The position numbers were made by a program, and so were the translations under genes. A DNA stretch of 64,000 nt. It comes from Helichrysum umbraculigerum (Eukaryota > Streptophyta > Magnoliopsida > Asterales > Asteraceae). Of the stretch, positions 30,802-42,027 are shown one piece after another (within the stretch, counting starts at the first letter, position 1; every line of letters begins with the position of its first letter). The stretch spans positions 12,353,501-12,417,500 of the forward strand of contig CATIUR010000001.1 in NCBI GenBank assembly GCA_949592205.1, written 5' to 3'. The notes under the pieces were generated by a model that was given only the letters and a program-made list of their open reading frames with translations, was not told the DNA's origin and did not search any database.

Positions 30802-33405
30802 ATGGAGCATCTTCATGATTATTATCGTCGCACAAACACCAGGCACAACATTGTTGCATTTTTGGAATCTACGCATAAGAACTCATTGCCTTTCCGGCCG
30901 ATGATCGAGTTTCTTAGACGTTCGAGGATTCATTACGCTATTACAGCTTCAGTACCAGTGTATATGAATCAAATCGAGGAGTTTTATGACCACGCATTTA
31001 TCAGAACAGAGAACGACACTCCGAGGATTGTGACCACTATGTTTGGTCGTGAGATTCAGATTACACAGGATTCAGTTCGCCGCGTTTTGCAGTTTGATGA
31101 TGCAAACGATATGCCGACCGTTTTTGAGACCACTTTTATCTACGGGGGTCTTCAGAGATTGGGTTATCCGGCTGATCAGCTTACTGATTTTCGTAAACAG
31201 TATCTCTGTCGGGTTTGGAGATACTTGGCTCACATTGTAATTGTGTGTTTATCTCCGCGAAAAGGAGGATACGATGCTGCAAGTCACATGACTTTATCTC
31301 TGATGCTGGCGTTAGTTTATAACAAGCCGTATAACTTCAGCGGTTATATTTTCGGGAATATGGTTGATAATGTTCGAGCTGGAAAAGAAAAATGGCTGTT
31401 ATATCCTCGTTTTGTTCAGCTGTTGTTAAATGATTTGAATCTGGGAATAGCTCCGGATCTAAGATCGTTACTATTTCCAACGCCCATGATGTTACGTGTT
31501 TTCAATGACTGTAAGCTGCCACCAAAAGATTCTCAGATCTTACCTGATCGTGAGTTATTTGGGCACATAGTAAACGAACACTATGTTGCGCCACCCGGGG
31601 ATGGTTATGAGGATGTTGTTGCTCCTCCGGTCAATGAGGCAGATTTAGTTGATGCTGCTGTAGCTCAAGATTTGGAGGATATTGAGCAAGTTGAAGAGGT
31701 TCCAGCTGAGGAATCTGATGGTGGTCTTACACCACCTGATTCTCCAGGTGATGTACCACCTCAGGATGCATTGGATGGAATACAGTTGGCTGATCCTCGA
31801 CGCTTTAAGCGTATTTTGAGAAGGATTTCTGCGGGGCGTGTTCATGTACCGCCTAATCTTGGAAAGCGACCAGCTGGGTCTTCTCCGTCTTATGCTAATT
31901 TACCATTGAGAAGACGCCAGCGAACAGGAATTACCATTCAGGAGCCTGGTCACCAAGATCAACAACAACAACAACAACAACCGCCTACTGCGATGCTTCA
32001 GCAGTTACTTGATCAGATAACTCAGATGAACAAGCGTTTTGATGATCAGGCTGCCGTGATTGAAGCTCAAGCTGCTCAAATAAAAGATTTGGAGATAAAA
32101 GCAGCTCATGTGCAGGAATTGCAGCTAGAATTGAAAGATGTGCAGTCTAGGTTATTAGAATTGGAAGCGGTTACTGTTGTTTCGGGGGAGGAAGGTCCGA
32201 GAACCTTAGAAACAAATGTAACCCCTCCCCCAGAATCCGAAAATGTAAATTCAGATTCTATTAATGAAAACATTGCTTTGGATTATTTCGTTGATGTTCC
32301 AGGACAACCGAGACCCATTTCGGTTGATTATTCGAATGTTAATCTCACATACATTCAGAGTTTGATAAATCCGGATGATGAAGAAGATAAATCAGTGGAT
32401 CCGGATGATATAGAGATGGATGCTGAGGTTCCAGGGTCAGACGAAGAATATTTGGTTAATCCTCATCAGGAACCAGCACCTGAGCGAGAATCGGAACCAG
32501 TTCAGAAACAACCGGCTCAACCGTATGATTTTGATGCACCGATCATTGAGTCCGATGATTCTGATGATGACCAAGAGCCTCAAACAGATACTACTCAGGA
32601 ACAATCAACTGCTGAATCTGTTCCTGAACAAGCGCAACCGTCTACATCTTCAGAGCGCCCAATGTTTCGAAAGCTCAAGCCTGAATTGAAGATTTGCAAA
32701 ACATATCAGGTTCGAGGTGATTTGACTGGATTAATTAGAAGTTGGAAGTTTGATGAAGTCAACTTTCTGATTCTTATTAAGCGAAGAGATGGAGTACAGT
32801 ATTTTCGGCCGAGATTTAACTGTATTAGCACGCTGCCGAAGGAAGAATTGAATCGTCTTGCTCAACTGAACATTGTTAACCACACTGATGATTTTCGTGG
32901 TAACATGTTTCAGAAGATTCTTAGAAAAGATATCTACAGCAAGAAGTATTTGTGGGTTAGACCAGAGTTGGGAGTTCGTTATTCATATAAGAAAAAGTTG
33001 GATTCAAGAACTCAGCAACCGATTGTAAAGTATCATTATCCTCCAGCTGCTAGTCAGAAAACTGTGCCTTTGCAGTCATTACCACTTGATTTTCTGAAAA
33101 GATTACGATATTGGTGGTTTGATTCTGTTACTCAAGAAGCAGTCATTGAATATCTTTCGGTTGAAGATCCAGTGATTGAGAAGGGTAATTGGAGTTTATC
33201 TGCAAAGTATGGAAGAACTCTTCGTGTTTTTGATCCGATCAGCCTTATCAATTTGACGAAGAAAGGTTTGAAAGCTCTTCACAAAAGTAAGATGGAGTAT
33301 CATTGTTATGATCAAGAAGAAGCTTCAAAGTTCGAGAAGGTGGTCGAGATTTGTGTTCGAGTGGGTATTCATGCTGGTGGCGTATTTCCACCAGGTTGGG
33401 TTTAA
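30802..33405 (+). CDS. ORF3 of element D: large third protein in the env-like position
   Basis: 867 residues from the ATG at 30802. N-terminal domain (about 1-260) contains HNIVAFLES, KPYNFSGYIFGNMVDN and WLLYPRFVQLLLN. The middle is acidic with a poly-Gln stretch (about 390) and a probable coiled coil (about 400-460, QAAVIEAQAAQIKDLE). Then comes an acidic Asp/Glu/Pro/Gln region to about 620. The C-terminal domain (about 630-867) is rich in basic and aromatic residues and ends HAGGVFPPGWV. I see no N-terminal signal peptide, no clear membrane anchor and no glycoprotein-like Cys pattern, so envelope function is not supported despite the position. Element E carries a broken homologue. Function unknown. 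The frame is intact, in an element whose LTRs are identical, so it may still be expressed. Confidence 0.85.
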   Translation: MEHLHDYYRRTNTRHNIVAFLESTHKNSLPFRPMIEFLRRSRIHYAITASVPVYMNQIEEFYDHAFIRTENDTPRIVTTMFGREIQITQDSVRRVLQFDDANDMPTVFETTFIYGGLQRLGYPADQLTDFRKQYLCRVWRYLAHIVIVCLSPRKGGYDAASHMTLSLMLALVYNKPYNFSGYIFGNMVDNVRAGKEKWLLYPRFVQLLLNDLNLGIAPDLRSLLFPTPMMLRVFNDCKLPPKDSQILPDRELFGHIVNEHYVAPPGDGYEDVVAPPVNEADLVDAAVAQDLEDIEQVEEVPAEESDGGLTPPDSPGDVPPQDALDGIQLADPRRFKRILRRISAGRVHVPPNLGKRPAGSSPSYANLPLRRRQRTGITIQEPGHQDQQQQQQQPPTAMLQQLLDQITQMNKRFDDQAAVIEAQAAQIKDLEIKAAHVQELQLELKDVQSRLLELEAVTVVSGEEGPRTLETNVTPPPESENVNSDSINENIALDYFVDVPGQPRPISVDYSNVNLTYIQSLINPDDEEDKSVDPDDIEMDAEVPGSDEEYLVNPHQEPAPERESEPVQKQPAQPYDFDAPIIESDDSDDDQEPQTDTTQEQSTAESVPEQAQPSTSSERPMFRKLKPELKICKTYQVRGDLTGLIRSWKFDEVNFLILIKRRDGVQYFRPRFNCISTLPKEELNRLAQLNIVNHTDDFRGNMFQKILRKDIYSKKYLWVRPELGVRYSYKKKLDSRTQQPIVKYHYPPAASQKTVPLQSLPLDFLKRLRYWWFDSVTQEAVIEYLSVEDPVIEKGNWSLSAKYGRTLRVFDPISLINLTKKGLKALHKSKMEYHCYDQEEASKFEKVVEICVRVGIHAGGVFPPGWV

Positions 33406-33437
33406 ACTGAAGATGTTTTTGAAGACCAAGCTGAAGA

Positions 33438-33449
33438 CACGGGGGAGTT
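33438..33449 (+). promoter_or_regulatory. Polypurine tract of element D
   Basis: ACGGGGGAG followed by TT, directly before the 3' LTR start TGTTGATAC at 33450. Confidence 0.85.
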
Positions 33450-33897
33450 TGTTGATACATGTTTGTGTGTCTGTCAGTTGGTCTATTGAGTTGTAAGTGT
33501 CGTTAGTTAGTTTTATTAGAAAAGTCATTTTCTGTATTTGCGACACTTAAGTTTAGTATTAGGCGACACTTGCCTTAGTGACGCATAGCGACACTTAGGT
33601 AAGTGACGCATGAGGGCGGCGACATGCGACACTTCCCAAGTGACGCATGTCTGCCGATTTGTTTTAGTATAAATTGAAACCTACGGGTTTTCGGCTAGGG
33701 TTGACGAAACCCTAGCACCATTTGTCGACTAAGCACTTCTGTAAACAGTTTCAATACGATTTACAAGCTAATATACTCGTTTACTTTGATTAATCATTGT
33801 TTCGGTTTGAGTTTATTACTTGTTTGTGTAATTGATTGATTCCGCCAATCTATTACTCTCGATCAACACTTAGATCCACATCCAGGGGGCACTTTCA
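33450..33897 (+). repeat. Element D 3' LTR
   Basis: 448 bp, apparently identical to the 5' LTR, followed by the GTTAC duplication. Confidence 0.95.
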
Positions 33898-33902
33898 GTT
33901 AC

Positions 33903-35295
33903 AAAACCTAAGAAAAGTACAAGGTATTTCTTACGAGTATATATCAATACCAAAGGTGTTTGGACTTTGGAACTATCTTTTGGTCAATCTTTCCTCTACC
34001 TAAAAAATTACATTTATTTTTTTCTGCTAGATAAGTAATTAATGCATTTTGCTAGATAGGCATATGCAAAGCAATATATGCATCAGAAGACGAACCTGCA
34101 TACATATCCCACTCATTATAGGTTTGTAAATGATCAAAGTGTGTAGTGGGTCGATTTTTTGATGGCTGTGTCCAGAAATTAGTTTTTGTCGTTGTTGCAA
34201 GTACTCACCTGCAAAAAAGCGAACCACCACAAGAACACCGATCTCATCAGTGAATGCTCGAATAGTTGTTATAAAGAAGAGTTGTGAAATAAATGGTGTG
34301 CCACTTTAATCCAAATGAAAAATATGATTAAATAAACCATTCTTTGTGGATCAAGGAGGAGCGAATTTGATTCCCAATAACATGACTTTTTTTCCAGCCA
34401 CGCAAGCTAGTAGAATCAATACCATGTCCAATATATCATGTTAGCATCACCCTGCTGTTTGGTACCAGACATAGTAAACGTTCCTATGTATGCACCACGT
34501 CTGCAAAAACATGGGTATTTACCAGTCAACAACGATGGTCTCATAGTAAGCATAACATTTAAGATAAACTTACCAAATCATACACATCATAATTGATACC
34601 AGTTAGATTATCTGTTTTTCCCATTTAGTTCCAACCCTACGTGGTTTCAAGTAAGCTATATGCAATCTGTAATTGAAAAATAAGTGAAGTATAGATAATA
34701 AGCAAACTTACCTGTTAGAAGTTTGACCTAATTGAGTGATCCATACATGAATAACCTATTTTTTTTTTATTTTTTTTTGGGTAAAAGGGATTACCCCGGT
34801 GAAATGTATTACTATCAAAAAGTTAAGTACAAAACGATGTGAATGAGTTCCACATCAACCTCGAAACAACCAGCTATCAAAGCTCACACTACAAAATGTA
34901 TATGACAGGCCATATACATTCATCCAAGCTCTTCAAATAACCTTCATGGCATATTTTCATCCATACATGGCATATTTTCTTCATGGCTTCAACTCTGTAG
35001 CACCAATTACTGAACATTTTGACAGAAACAATACAAGCTCTTCAAATATAATATTATTTCAATATTATGCTATTAATTCACGAAAGCATATTATATAAGG
35101 AGCATTTAAGCATTGCAGGTACCAGAGAATTATTCATTTAAGATAAGGTTATTTGCAATTTTGCATAAGCCTGAGATAGACGGGTTTCATAGCATTCTAG
35201 TAAAAAAGATATCTTCATATTTGCAACTTATAAACCATAAACTTACCAAATTGAAACCCAGAGACTTCAACTCAAAGTCTATAAACTTCAAAATC
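33903..35295. other. Unassigned DNA between elements D and E with exon-like fragments on the reverse strand
   Basis: Continuation of the DNA at 17804-21145 interrupted by D. On the reverse strand several pieces look like exons bounded by splice sites: about 34712-34755 ending before GTAAGT (reads VIHVWITQLGQTSNR), a piece after TTTTTCAATTACAG (about 34612-34675), one after GTTTTTGCAG (about 34430-34500, reading RGAYIGTFTMSGT), and 34209-34270 ending before GTGAGT (reads AFTDEIGVLVVVRFFAG). I do not recognise the gene, and stops interrupt it. They could be remnants of a host gene or pieces captured by the candidate Helitron. T-rich runs lie at 34759-34778. Confidence 0.35.
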
Positions 35296-35952
35296 TGATA
35301 ATCCCAGTTTAATCTAATAAACAGATTAATACTAACAAGCTTTGAATAATTATTGAGAAGTTGCGGAATCACACTCAATAATATTATGAAGATCAAGAGT
35401 ATAATAAATAACTTGTAGAATACGATTAATATCAAAAGCTTCAATCTTATTAATGATATAAGACGAATACACATAATGTATTAGGGTTACAGAAAACCTT
35501 GAAGCTGCGCAAAATCGTTAACCTAAACTAGGTCTAAGGATCTCTATTTATAATACATAGAGTCCTATACAATCGCCTACAAATATGGAATGTGATAACT
35601 TCCATAACCGACTCAATATCATCACAATATCATAAACAGTTATAACGATCACACTAATGCTATCAGTTGTAACTGTATAACATTCAGTTACCACTGTTTC
35701 AATTGTATTACGAGACTAAGTACAAATACACTTTCAGTGTTAACCACTACAACTATAACTATCAGTTTCATTTACATAATCAGTTGTAACTACTTACATA
35801 TTATAACCTTCAGTTGTAAGCTTCAGTTGTAACTTGTCTTCTATTCAGATTTCTTCTTTCAGTTGTAACTTTAAGAAGACAGTTGTAACACTTTACATTA
35901 ACAGTTGTAAACACTTGTACTTCTTCATCAATGGCGATTCCAACAGATATCA
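35296..35952 (-). repeat. Probable 3' LTR of element E
   Basis: About 657 bp. The proposed ends TGATA...TATCA are inverted repeats. A TATA-like TATTATAAATAG (reverse strand, about 35541-35552) and an AAACTAGG/CCCTAAT zone support LTR identity. At least seven CAGTTGTAA copies fill the U3 (35667-35910). The tract TAGGGGGAG (reverse, 35969-35977) lies about 16 bp outside the proposed end; an alternative LTR start at 35945 (TGTTGGAATC) is possible. There is no second LTR in the window to confirm boundaries. Confidence 0.6.
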
Positions 35953-36060
35953 GTTTTATCCTAATAATCTCCCCCTAAACTTAATCTATTCTTCATAGCA
36001 TTAAGTTTCTTCTGATTCTCCAATATGAGCAATAGAAATTGACTTCAAAACTGATTACCT

Positions 36061-39000
36061 TTATGTTGTCTTTCTCCTATGGATTTCCTCCTTCTTGTGG
36101 ATTTGATTTAGTATCATGTACAACAAATTTTGAGCAACATCATTATTTAAGTTTGCATATAATCTTGCATTTCTCAAACTCCTTAGCAAACTCAAATTCA
36201 TGTCATACTTTCTATCTGTCAACATCCACAAATGAGCCATAGTATCCAGGATAATCTGATGTACTCCTGGTCTTGCATAATATACCCACTGTTTGACACT
36301 TCCAAAGGTTTGAAAGTCAAATGGATATTCCTCAGGTTCAAACATCCTTCTTAAACAATCCCATGTAGCTTTTTCAACTATAGATTCAAACCTTTTCTCA
36401 GCTAAATTCTTCTCCACACCAATTTCATACATTCTGACAATATCTTCTCTTGTCAATGTCTTGGCTACATCTTTGAATGATCTCCACCAAGTTGAATTCC
36501 CATATGCCCTTTCTACTTTGAGCTTTTCACATCTAACAGGAATAGTCAACTTCTGAGCTGTCCAATTAATTATACCAGGTAGACTCTCATTCAAAACCTC
36601 TGCATCAACTGAATTATTAACAATCAAAGCTTTCAAATCATTCACATTTCTTTCAAGATCAGGAATCTCATCATATTCTTTCTTCTTTTGTTCATCTCTT
36701 TCTTTTCTCCTTCTCTCTCTTTCTTCGTGTTCCTTCTTTTCTTTCTCCTCCTTCTCAGCTTTAAGTTTCTCTTTTTCTTTCCTTTTCTTTTCCTTTTCTG
36801 CCTTTGCCTTCTCTTTCTCTTCCTACCTTTTTCTTTTCTTTGCATCTGGATTCAAAAATGTATCTTTATCCCACATCCTTTGCAAATCTTCAACAGACAT
36901 CCTCTGTAATCTATGCTTAGGCAAAGTACCCTGCAACTTTGCAACTAAATTCTTTTTCATCTGAACTCTGGTCACCGGTTTAGATGCTCTCTTCAACCTT
37001 GCCTCTTCTTCTTTCTTCTTTCTGACTTCATTTATCAAAAAGTCAATGTCATCCTCTTTTTGTTCCTTCAACAGATATTCGTCCCATTCAGCAACCTGTT
37101 CTTTAGTCATTTTAACAAATCTTCCAGGTTCAATTTCAACATCTATCAGACCTTCTTTAGATGCCTCAGCATTCCATTCTGCTTGCACTCTATGAGCATA
37201 TTCATCATCAAAAGCAGTTGCTTCAGCTGGCATTTGCTCTGGCTTTTTCTTCTTTGGTTCTTCTTCCAAAATTCCCTTGCCCTTTTCTTTTGGATCTATC
37301 TTTGGTGCATCTTTCTTTTTGGGTTCAGGAACTGTTGGTTCTTTGATTTTAAAACTAGGCAAAGAAGGTTGTGATGATTTTTTCTTTGGAGTTTCAATCT
37401 TCTTTCCTGTTCCAGTTGCCTTTGCAGTTGTAACTGGTATGCTTTTCTTCCTTCTTTGAGCATCAGTTTTATCACCAGTATTTTCTTTTTCACTTTCTGC
37501 CTCAGGCTTATTCTCCTCCTCACCATCATCATCCAATTTTAACTCTTCCGTTTTCTCATCTGCATTCAACTCTACAGTCTTTTCACCTTCAGAACCAATC
37601 ACTTCAGTATGTACAGATTATGTTTCAACCGGTTTTTCAACTTCATCTTTTTCAACATTTTCATTTTTCTCCATCTCTATCTCCTCATCCACCTCTTTAT
37701 CAGATTGAACATTATTATTACCATCATCCACATTATCATTGTCATTCTTCTTATTGTTTCCAGCATCATCATCTTCTTCTTCTTTGGGAATAAACATTCT
37801 CTCCCCCTTTCTGAGATTTCCCCAATCAACCTCAAGCATCTCAGAATCTGATTCCCAAAGATAATATTTGATACCTCTTTTCAAGCATTTGAGAACAACT
37901 TGCTCCAAAGTAGTCAACCTTTTCTGCATTCTCTCAATCAATGCATCCTGTTTAACAATCTTAGCATCCTGCTCTGCAATTTGCTTCTTCTGAATCCTGT
38001 TGATATTCTTTTCCTTTATCAACTTCTTCCAAATATAATCCAGAGCTTTTGTCAACTGTACATTCGTCAATTCAATGTTATCACTAGCCTCATCACCTTC
38101 AGGATGTGAATCCCTTGGTGAATCATTGACAAAATCAAACTCTGATTCATGCCTAGCATGATCATCAAAGTCCCCTTTGTTATTGGTACTGGGACCACCC
38201 AGATCATCCACATGAGTAGAATCATGTCCAGGTGTTGCCTCTGATTGGGTCTTATTTATGTTACCACTGTCTTGCTCTGTCAATGGACTAGAAGCAATAG
38301 TGGCAGCCCTCTCAGAATGGTCACCCCTCTCCTCATGGACCACATGTTGTGCTGGACCACTGTCCATGGACTTAGATGGCTGAGCAACATGATCCTCAGT
38401 CACCTGTGTTTTAGCCTTTTTGGCTTTAGTAGATATGGTTGGTGTGGTCCCTTGTTTTCTTTTGGTACCCCAGTTGCTGTGGGTTGAGAAGTGGTGGGAA
38501 TTTCCACTCTCTCAGCAACTGGTCCAGATGGAGTTGGTTGTACTAAATCTGTGGTGGAAGGTGCAGGAAACATTGCATCAAACAATGCTGTTACCTTTCC
38601 TGAAAAATTAGTATCTCTCTTCATATTTACAAAAAACTTTTGGTTTAAAAGAAGAGATACCAATAACTTTATCCAATGCAGTTAAAGTAGGAATTTGTTC
38701 ATTTAAGAACAACTGCACAAACCGTGGATACATCAAAAATTTCAATTTTGGTTGCTCAATATTTCTGAGCATTCCAGTAAAGATCAGATTTGAAAAATTA
38801 AATCTTTGACCAGTAGCAAGACAAACAATTGCATAAGCAATGTTGCTTGGAAACTGTTCAAAAGATGATCTTTTTGATGATAAGCAGTGCAAGATTGTAT
38901 GTATCGGAAATCTCCACTGATGAGAAAATAAAGTCTTTTGAAAAGTAAAAACATCAAAAGAACCCTCATAACCCATCAAACGAAGATTATCATACATAAA

Positions 39001-39328
39001 AACATCGTTTAAAGTCATTATACCTGCCTCATCTGCCAGTTGTAATGAAGCTCTTACTGTAGCTTCAGTAACCACAACCCTACTATCCATAACCTTTGAT
39101 ACTATACGCTTATCCCCTGTTCCTCTTCAATAGTCGCATTTACCCAAGAATCATTAATATGATCATGAGAGATTCTTGGTAATATTGTAAGAGCTCGGTA
39201 TATGCGCGAAGCACGAAGAAAATCAATTTATCAATATAATCATTTGCCTTAGCAGGTTTTATCAGAAAAGCGATCATATTGTGATCCTTACCAAGCGGTA
39301 GTTGAACAGAAGATGATGAAGATGCCAT
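36061..39328 (-). pseudogene. Broken ORF3 of element E, homologue of the third ORF of element D
   Basis: Reverse-strand coding remnants in several frames: 39328-39140 (with HNMIAFLIKP), 39090-38608 (with RFNFSNLIFTGMLRN and FLMYPRFVQLFLNE), 38663-38400, 38403-37618 (coiled coil, acidic), 37602-36823 (Lys/Glu/Pro-rich) and 36645-36061 (C-terminal part, with NSTWWRSFKDVAKTL). The shared HN-hydrophobic-AFL and FNFS...YPRFVQL.LN motifs and the same tripartite layout show homology with ORF3 of D. Highly purine-rich coding at 36640-36845 gives an almost pure Lys/Glu/Arg stretch. Frames are broken at about 39135, 38630, 38402, 37610, 36830 and 36645. It is non-functional as it stands. Function of the family unknown. 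Confidence 0.78.
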
Positions 39329-40101
39329 GATGATCAGAAAATCACAGAGTCTTAGAGAATAGAAGAAGATACAGAGACTTTAGAGAAATAAGCGCAGTGG
39401 TTTGTATAGGTAATTTGGAGAACTTAATGAGAAACTCTAAGTGTTGAGACTTAAATAGCAAAATTAGGTAAGTGATAAACCCTAATTTTGACCAAATTCC
39501 CAATTACAACTAAAACAGTGTTAACTGAGATATTTAACACATTCAGTGGTAATAGGAAATATAAGAAACAGTGATAATCAACACTTGAAACTTCAAACAG
39601 TTTGCTCTCTTTTGCTTAATAAAACTAGCAGTTTTAACTTGTACAAGCAGTACTAACCGACCAAGGTAGTGCTAACTTAATACAAGTAAAACTTTAAAAT
39701 CTAGTAGTATTAAGTAAAGAAAGCAGTATCAACCTACCAAGATTTTTTTTATCAACAAGAAAGACTCCTGCAGTATTAATCATCAACTGATAGAATATCA
39801 CCTGCAGTGTTAGCAAAAGAAACAAACATATACACAAATATACAGTGGTAATCAACAAAGACAGTGTTAATGAATTTATTACCACTGTTTATACAAAAGT
39901 AAGAAACAGTGTTAACAAACCATAACTAACACTATCAGTGTTAATTAACACATCAGTATTAACCCAGAATTAAGCACATTAGTTATTATTCACAGAAAAC
40001 AGTGATAAGTTAAATACTTAAGACAGATTTATCATTCCTATACTGGTAACCAAGAATGTGAATATGCCTACATCAAAAGCTTTTGAAAACAAATCAGCAA
40101 A
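39329..40101 (-). repeat. Spacer of element E with dispersed CAGTGTTAA-like motifs
   Basis: No ORF apart from the end of RNase H. Between 39480 and 40030 there are roughly fifteen copies of CAGTGTTAA and variants (CAGTGGTAA, CAGTATTAA, CAGTGATAA), related to the CAGTTGTAA copies in the LTR. A TATA-like CTATTTAAG (reverse, about 39450) precedes ORF3. Confidence 0.65.
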
Positions 40102-42027
40102 CTAATTATCAGTATGGACTTTCAAAATTTGAATAAGTCTTTTCTCATTACAGTCTCTTATGAAATGATATCTAATTTCAATGTGCTTTGTTTTAGAATG
40201 TTTAACAGGGTTATTGATGATACTGATTGCAGAACTGTTATCGATAAAAATAGGAGTATTGAGAAAGGTAAAACCATAGTCTAACATCTGATTCTGAATC
40301 CGTAACACTTGAGCACAGCAACTTGCAGCAGCCACATATTCTGCTTCTGATGTAGATGTAGACACAGTTGTTTGTTTCTTGCATTGCCATGAAACCAATC
40401 TATCTCCCAAAAATTTACAACTTCCAGATGTGGATTTCCTGTCCAGATTAGCTCCTCCATAATCACTGTCTGTATAAGCAAACAGATCAAAAGAAGTACT
40501 CTTTGGATACCAAAGGCCCAATTTAGGTTGACCCTTTAAATATCTAAAGATTCTTTTGACTGCATGAAGATGTGATAACATTGGGTTTGCTTGAAATCTG
40601 GCACATAAACATACTGCAAACATGATATCAGGCCTTGAAGAGGTCAGATACATAAGTGACCCTATCATTGATCTGTAAAGATGTTCATCTACACTCTCCC
40701 CCTCAAGATCTACATGCAGTGGTTTATGTGTTTCCACTGGTGTACTTGCAACTTTTGCATCCTTGTAACCAAACCTGTCTAGTATATCATTGACATATTT
40801 ACTCTGATGAATAAAGATCCCATCTTTCTGCTGCTTTACTTGTAGTCCCAAAAAGAAAGTTAATTCTCCCATTGAACTCATCTTGAACTTTTCATGCATC
40901 AGTGATTCAAACTCCTTGCAAAGACTATCCCTTGTTGAACCAAAAATAATATCATCGACATAGACTTGAACTAGTAGGATATCATTGTTAATCCTTTTAG
41001 TGAACAAGGTTTTGTCAATTGCACCGCTTTTGAACCCATTCTTCAACAGATAATCTGATAAAGTCTCATACCAGGCTCTAGGTGCTTGATGTAAGCCATA
41101 TAAAGCCTTGTCCAATCTGAGAACTTTATCAGGGAATTTGGAATCTTCAAATCCTGGTGGTTGACATACATACACCTCTTCTTGTATAGTGCCATACAGA
41201 AAAGCACTCTTCACATCCATCTGATACACTCTAAATCCCTTAAATGAAGCATAAGCCAAAAACAATCTGATTGGTTCTATTCTTGCAACAGGAGCAAAAA
41301 ATTCATCATAGTCAATTCCCTCTTCTTGTGAATATCTCTGTGCAACCAATCTAGCCTTGTTTTTAATCACTATGCCCCTTTCATCCTTCTTGTTTCTGAA
41401 TACCCACTTAGTTCCAATTGCCCTCTTCCCTTTAGGCAAATCAACCAATGTCCAGACCTCTTGAATCTTAAACTGAAGTAATTCCTCTTGCATAGCCTCA
41501 ATCCAACTTGGATCTTTCAATGCTTCAGTTACTTTCTTTGGTTCCAGTTGAGACAGAAAACAAGCAAACAAAGATATATAAACTGCTTCAGTGTTTAATT
41601 TTTCCACTTCTATATTCTGCTGCTCTTCCTCCTCACTTTCTGCAGTTTCAATCACTTGACTTTGTTTCCTTGTTTTAACAGCTGATTCAATATCACCTAT
41701 TACATTCTCAAGTGGATGATATCTGTGAGTAATGTATTTAGATGATGTTGTTTCTGGAATCTCCATCTCCAAGTTGGTATAATTTCCATCTTGTCCAGAC
41801 ATTTCACTTGACACTTCTCTTGAAATCCTCTTTGAAAAAGGAGTAGAACTCATATAATGCAAGTAATCTGTCTTTTCCTTTTCCTTGTCAAATCGCTTTG
41901 TTGGTGTTTGATCACTATTCTCATTTGCAAGAATGTTTGACACATCTTTTGTGATTGAATCAACAATGTGTCTGGTATTCTCACAAAAATTCTCACAAGT
42001 CTTTGAAAGTTGCTTTGTCGGACTCAT
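40102..42027 (-). pseudogene. Reverse transcriptase and RNase H of element E
   Basis: 641-codon reverse-strand frame. RT begins ALKDPSWIEAMQEELLQF, catalytic YVDDIIFGS is intact, and RNase H contains AYTDSDYGG and the C-terminal HSKTKHIEIRYHFIRD. It ends at TAG (40102-40104) where D continues to FTKAF; the homologous FADLFSKAF follows in frame after this stop. At the other end the frame is offset from integrase near 42025. It is closely similar to Pol of D in the RT core but clearly a different family. Confidence 0.88.

Larger units (their letters stand above)
21146..33897 (+). mobile_element. Element D: complete Sirevirus-like Ty1/copia retrotransposon with third ORF
   Basis: 12752 bp with 448-bp LTRs that look identical and target-site duplication GTTAC (21141-21145 and 33898-33902). 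The order gag (two CCHC knuckles far apart), protease, integrase, RT, RNase H, then a large extra ORF fits the Sirevirus/Maximus group. LTR palindromes and an internal polypurine-like tract are also described for that group. Gag carries one in-frame TAG. No LTR divergence implies a very recent insertion. Confidence 0.94.

Noticed and set aside
30802..33405. Calling ORF3 of D an envelope gene
   Set aside because: Only its position supports this; no signal peptide, fusion peptide, membrane anchor or conserved Cys pattern seen.
36688..37851. Plus-strand Phe/Leu/Ile-rich frames (36688-36909, 37060-37374, 37609-37851)
   Set aside because: Complement of the Lys/Glu-rich ORF3 remnant of E.
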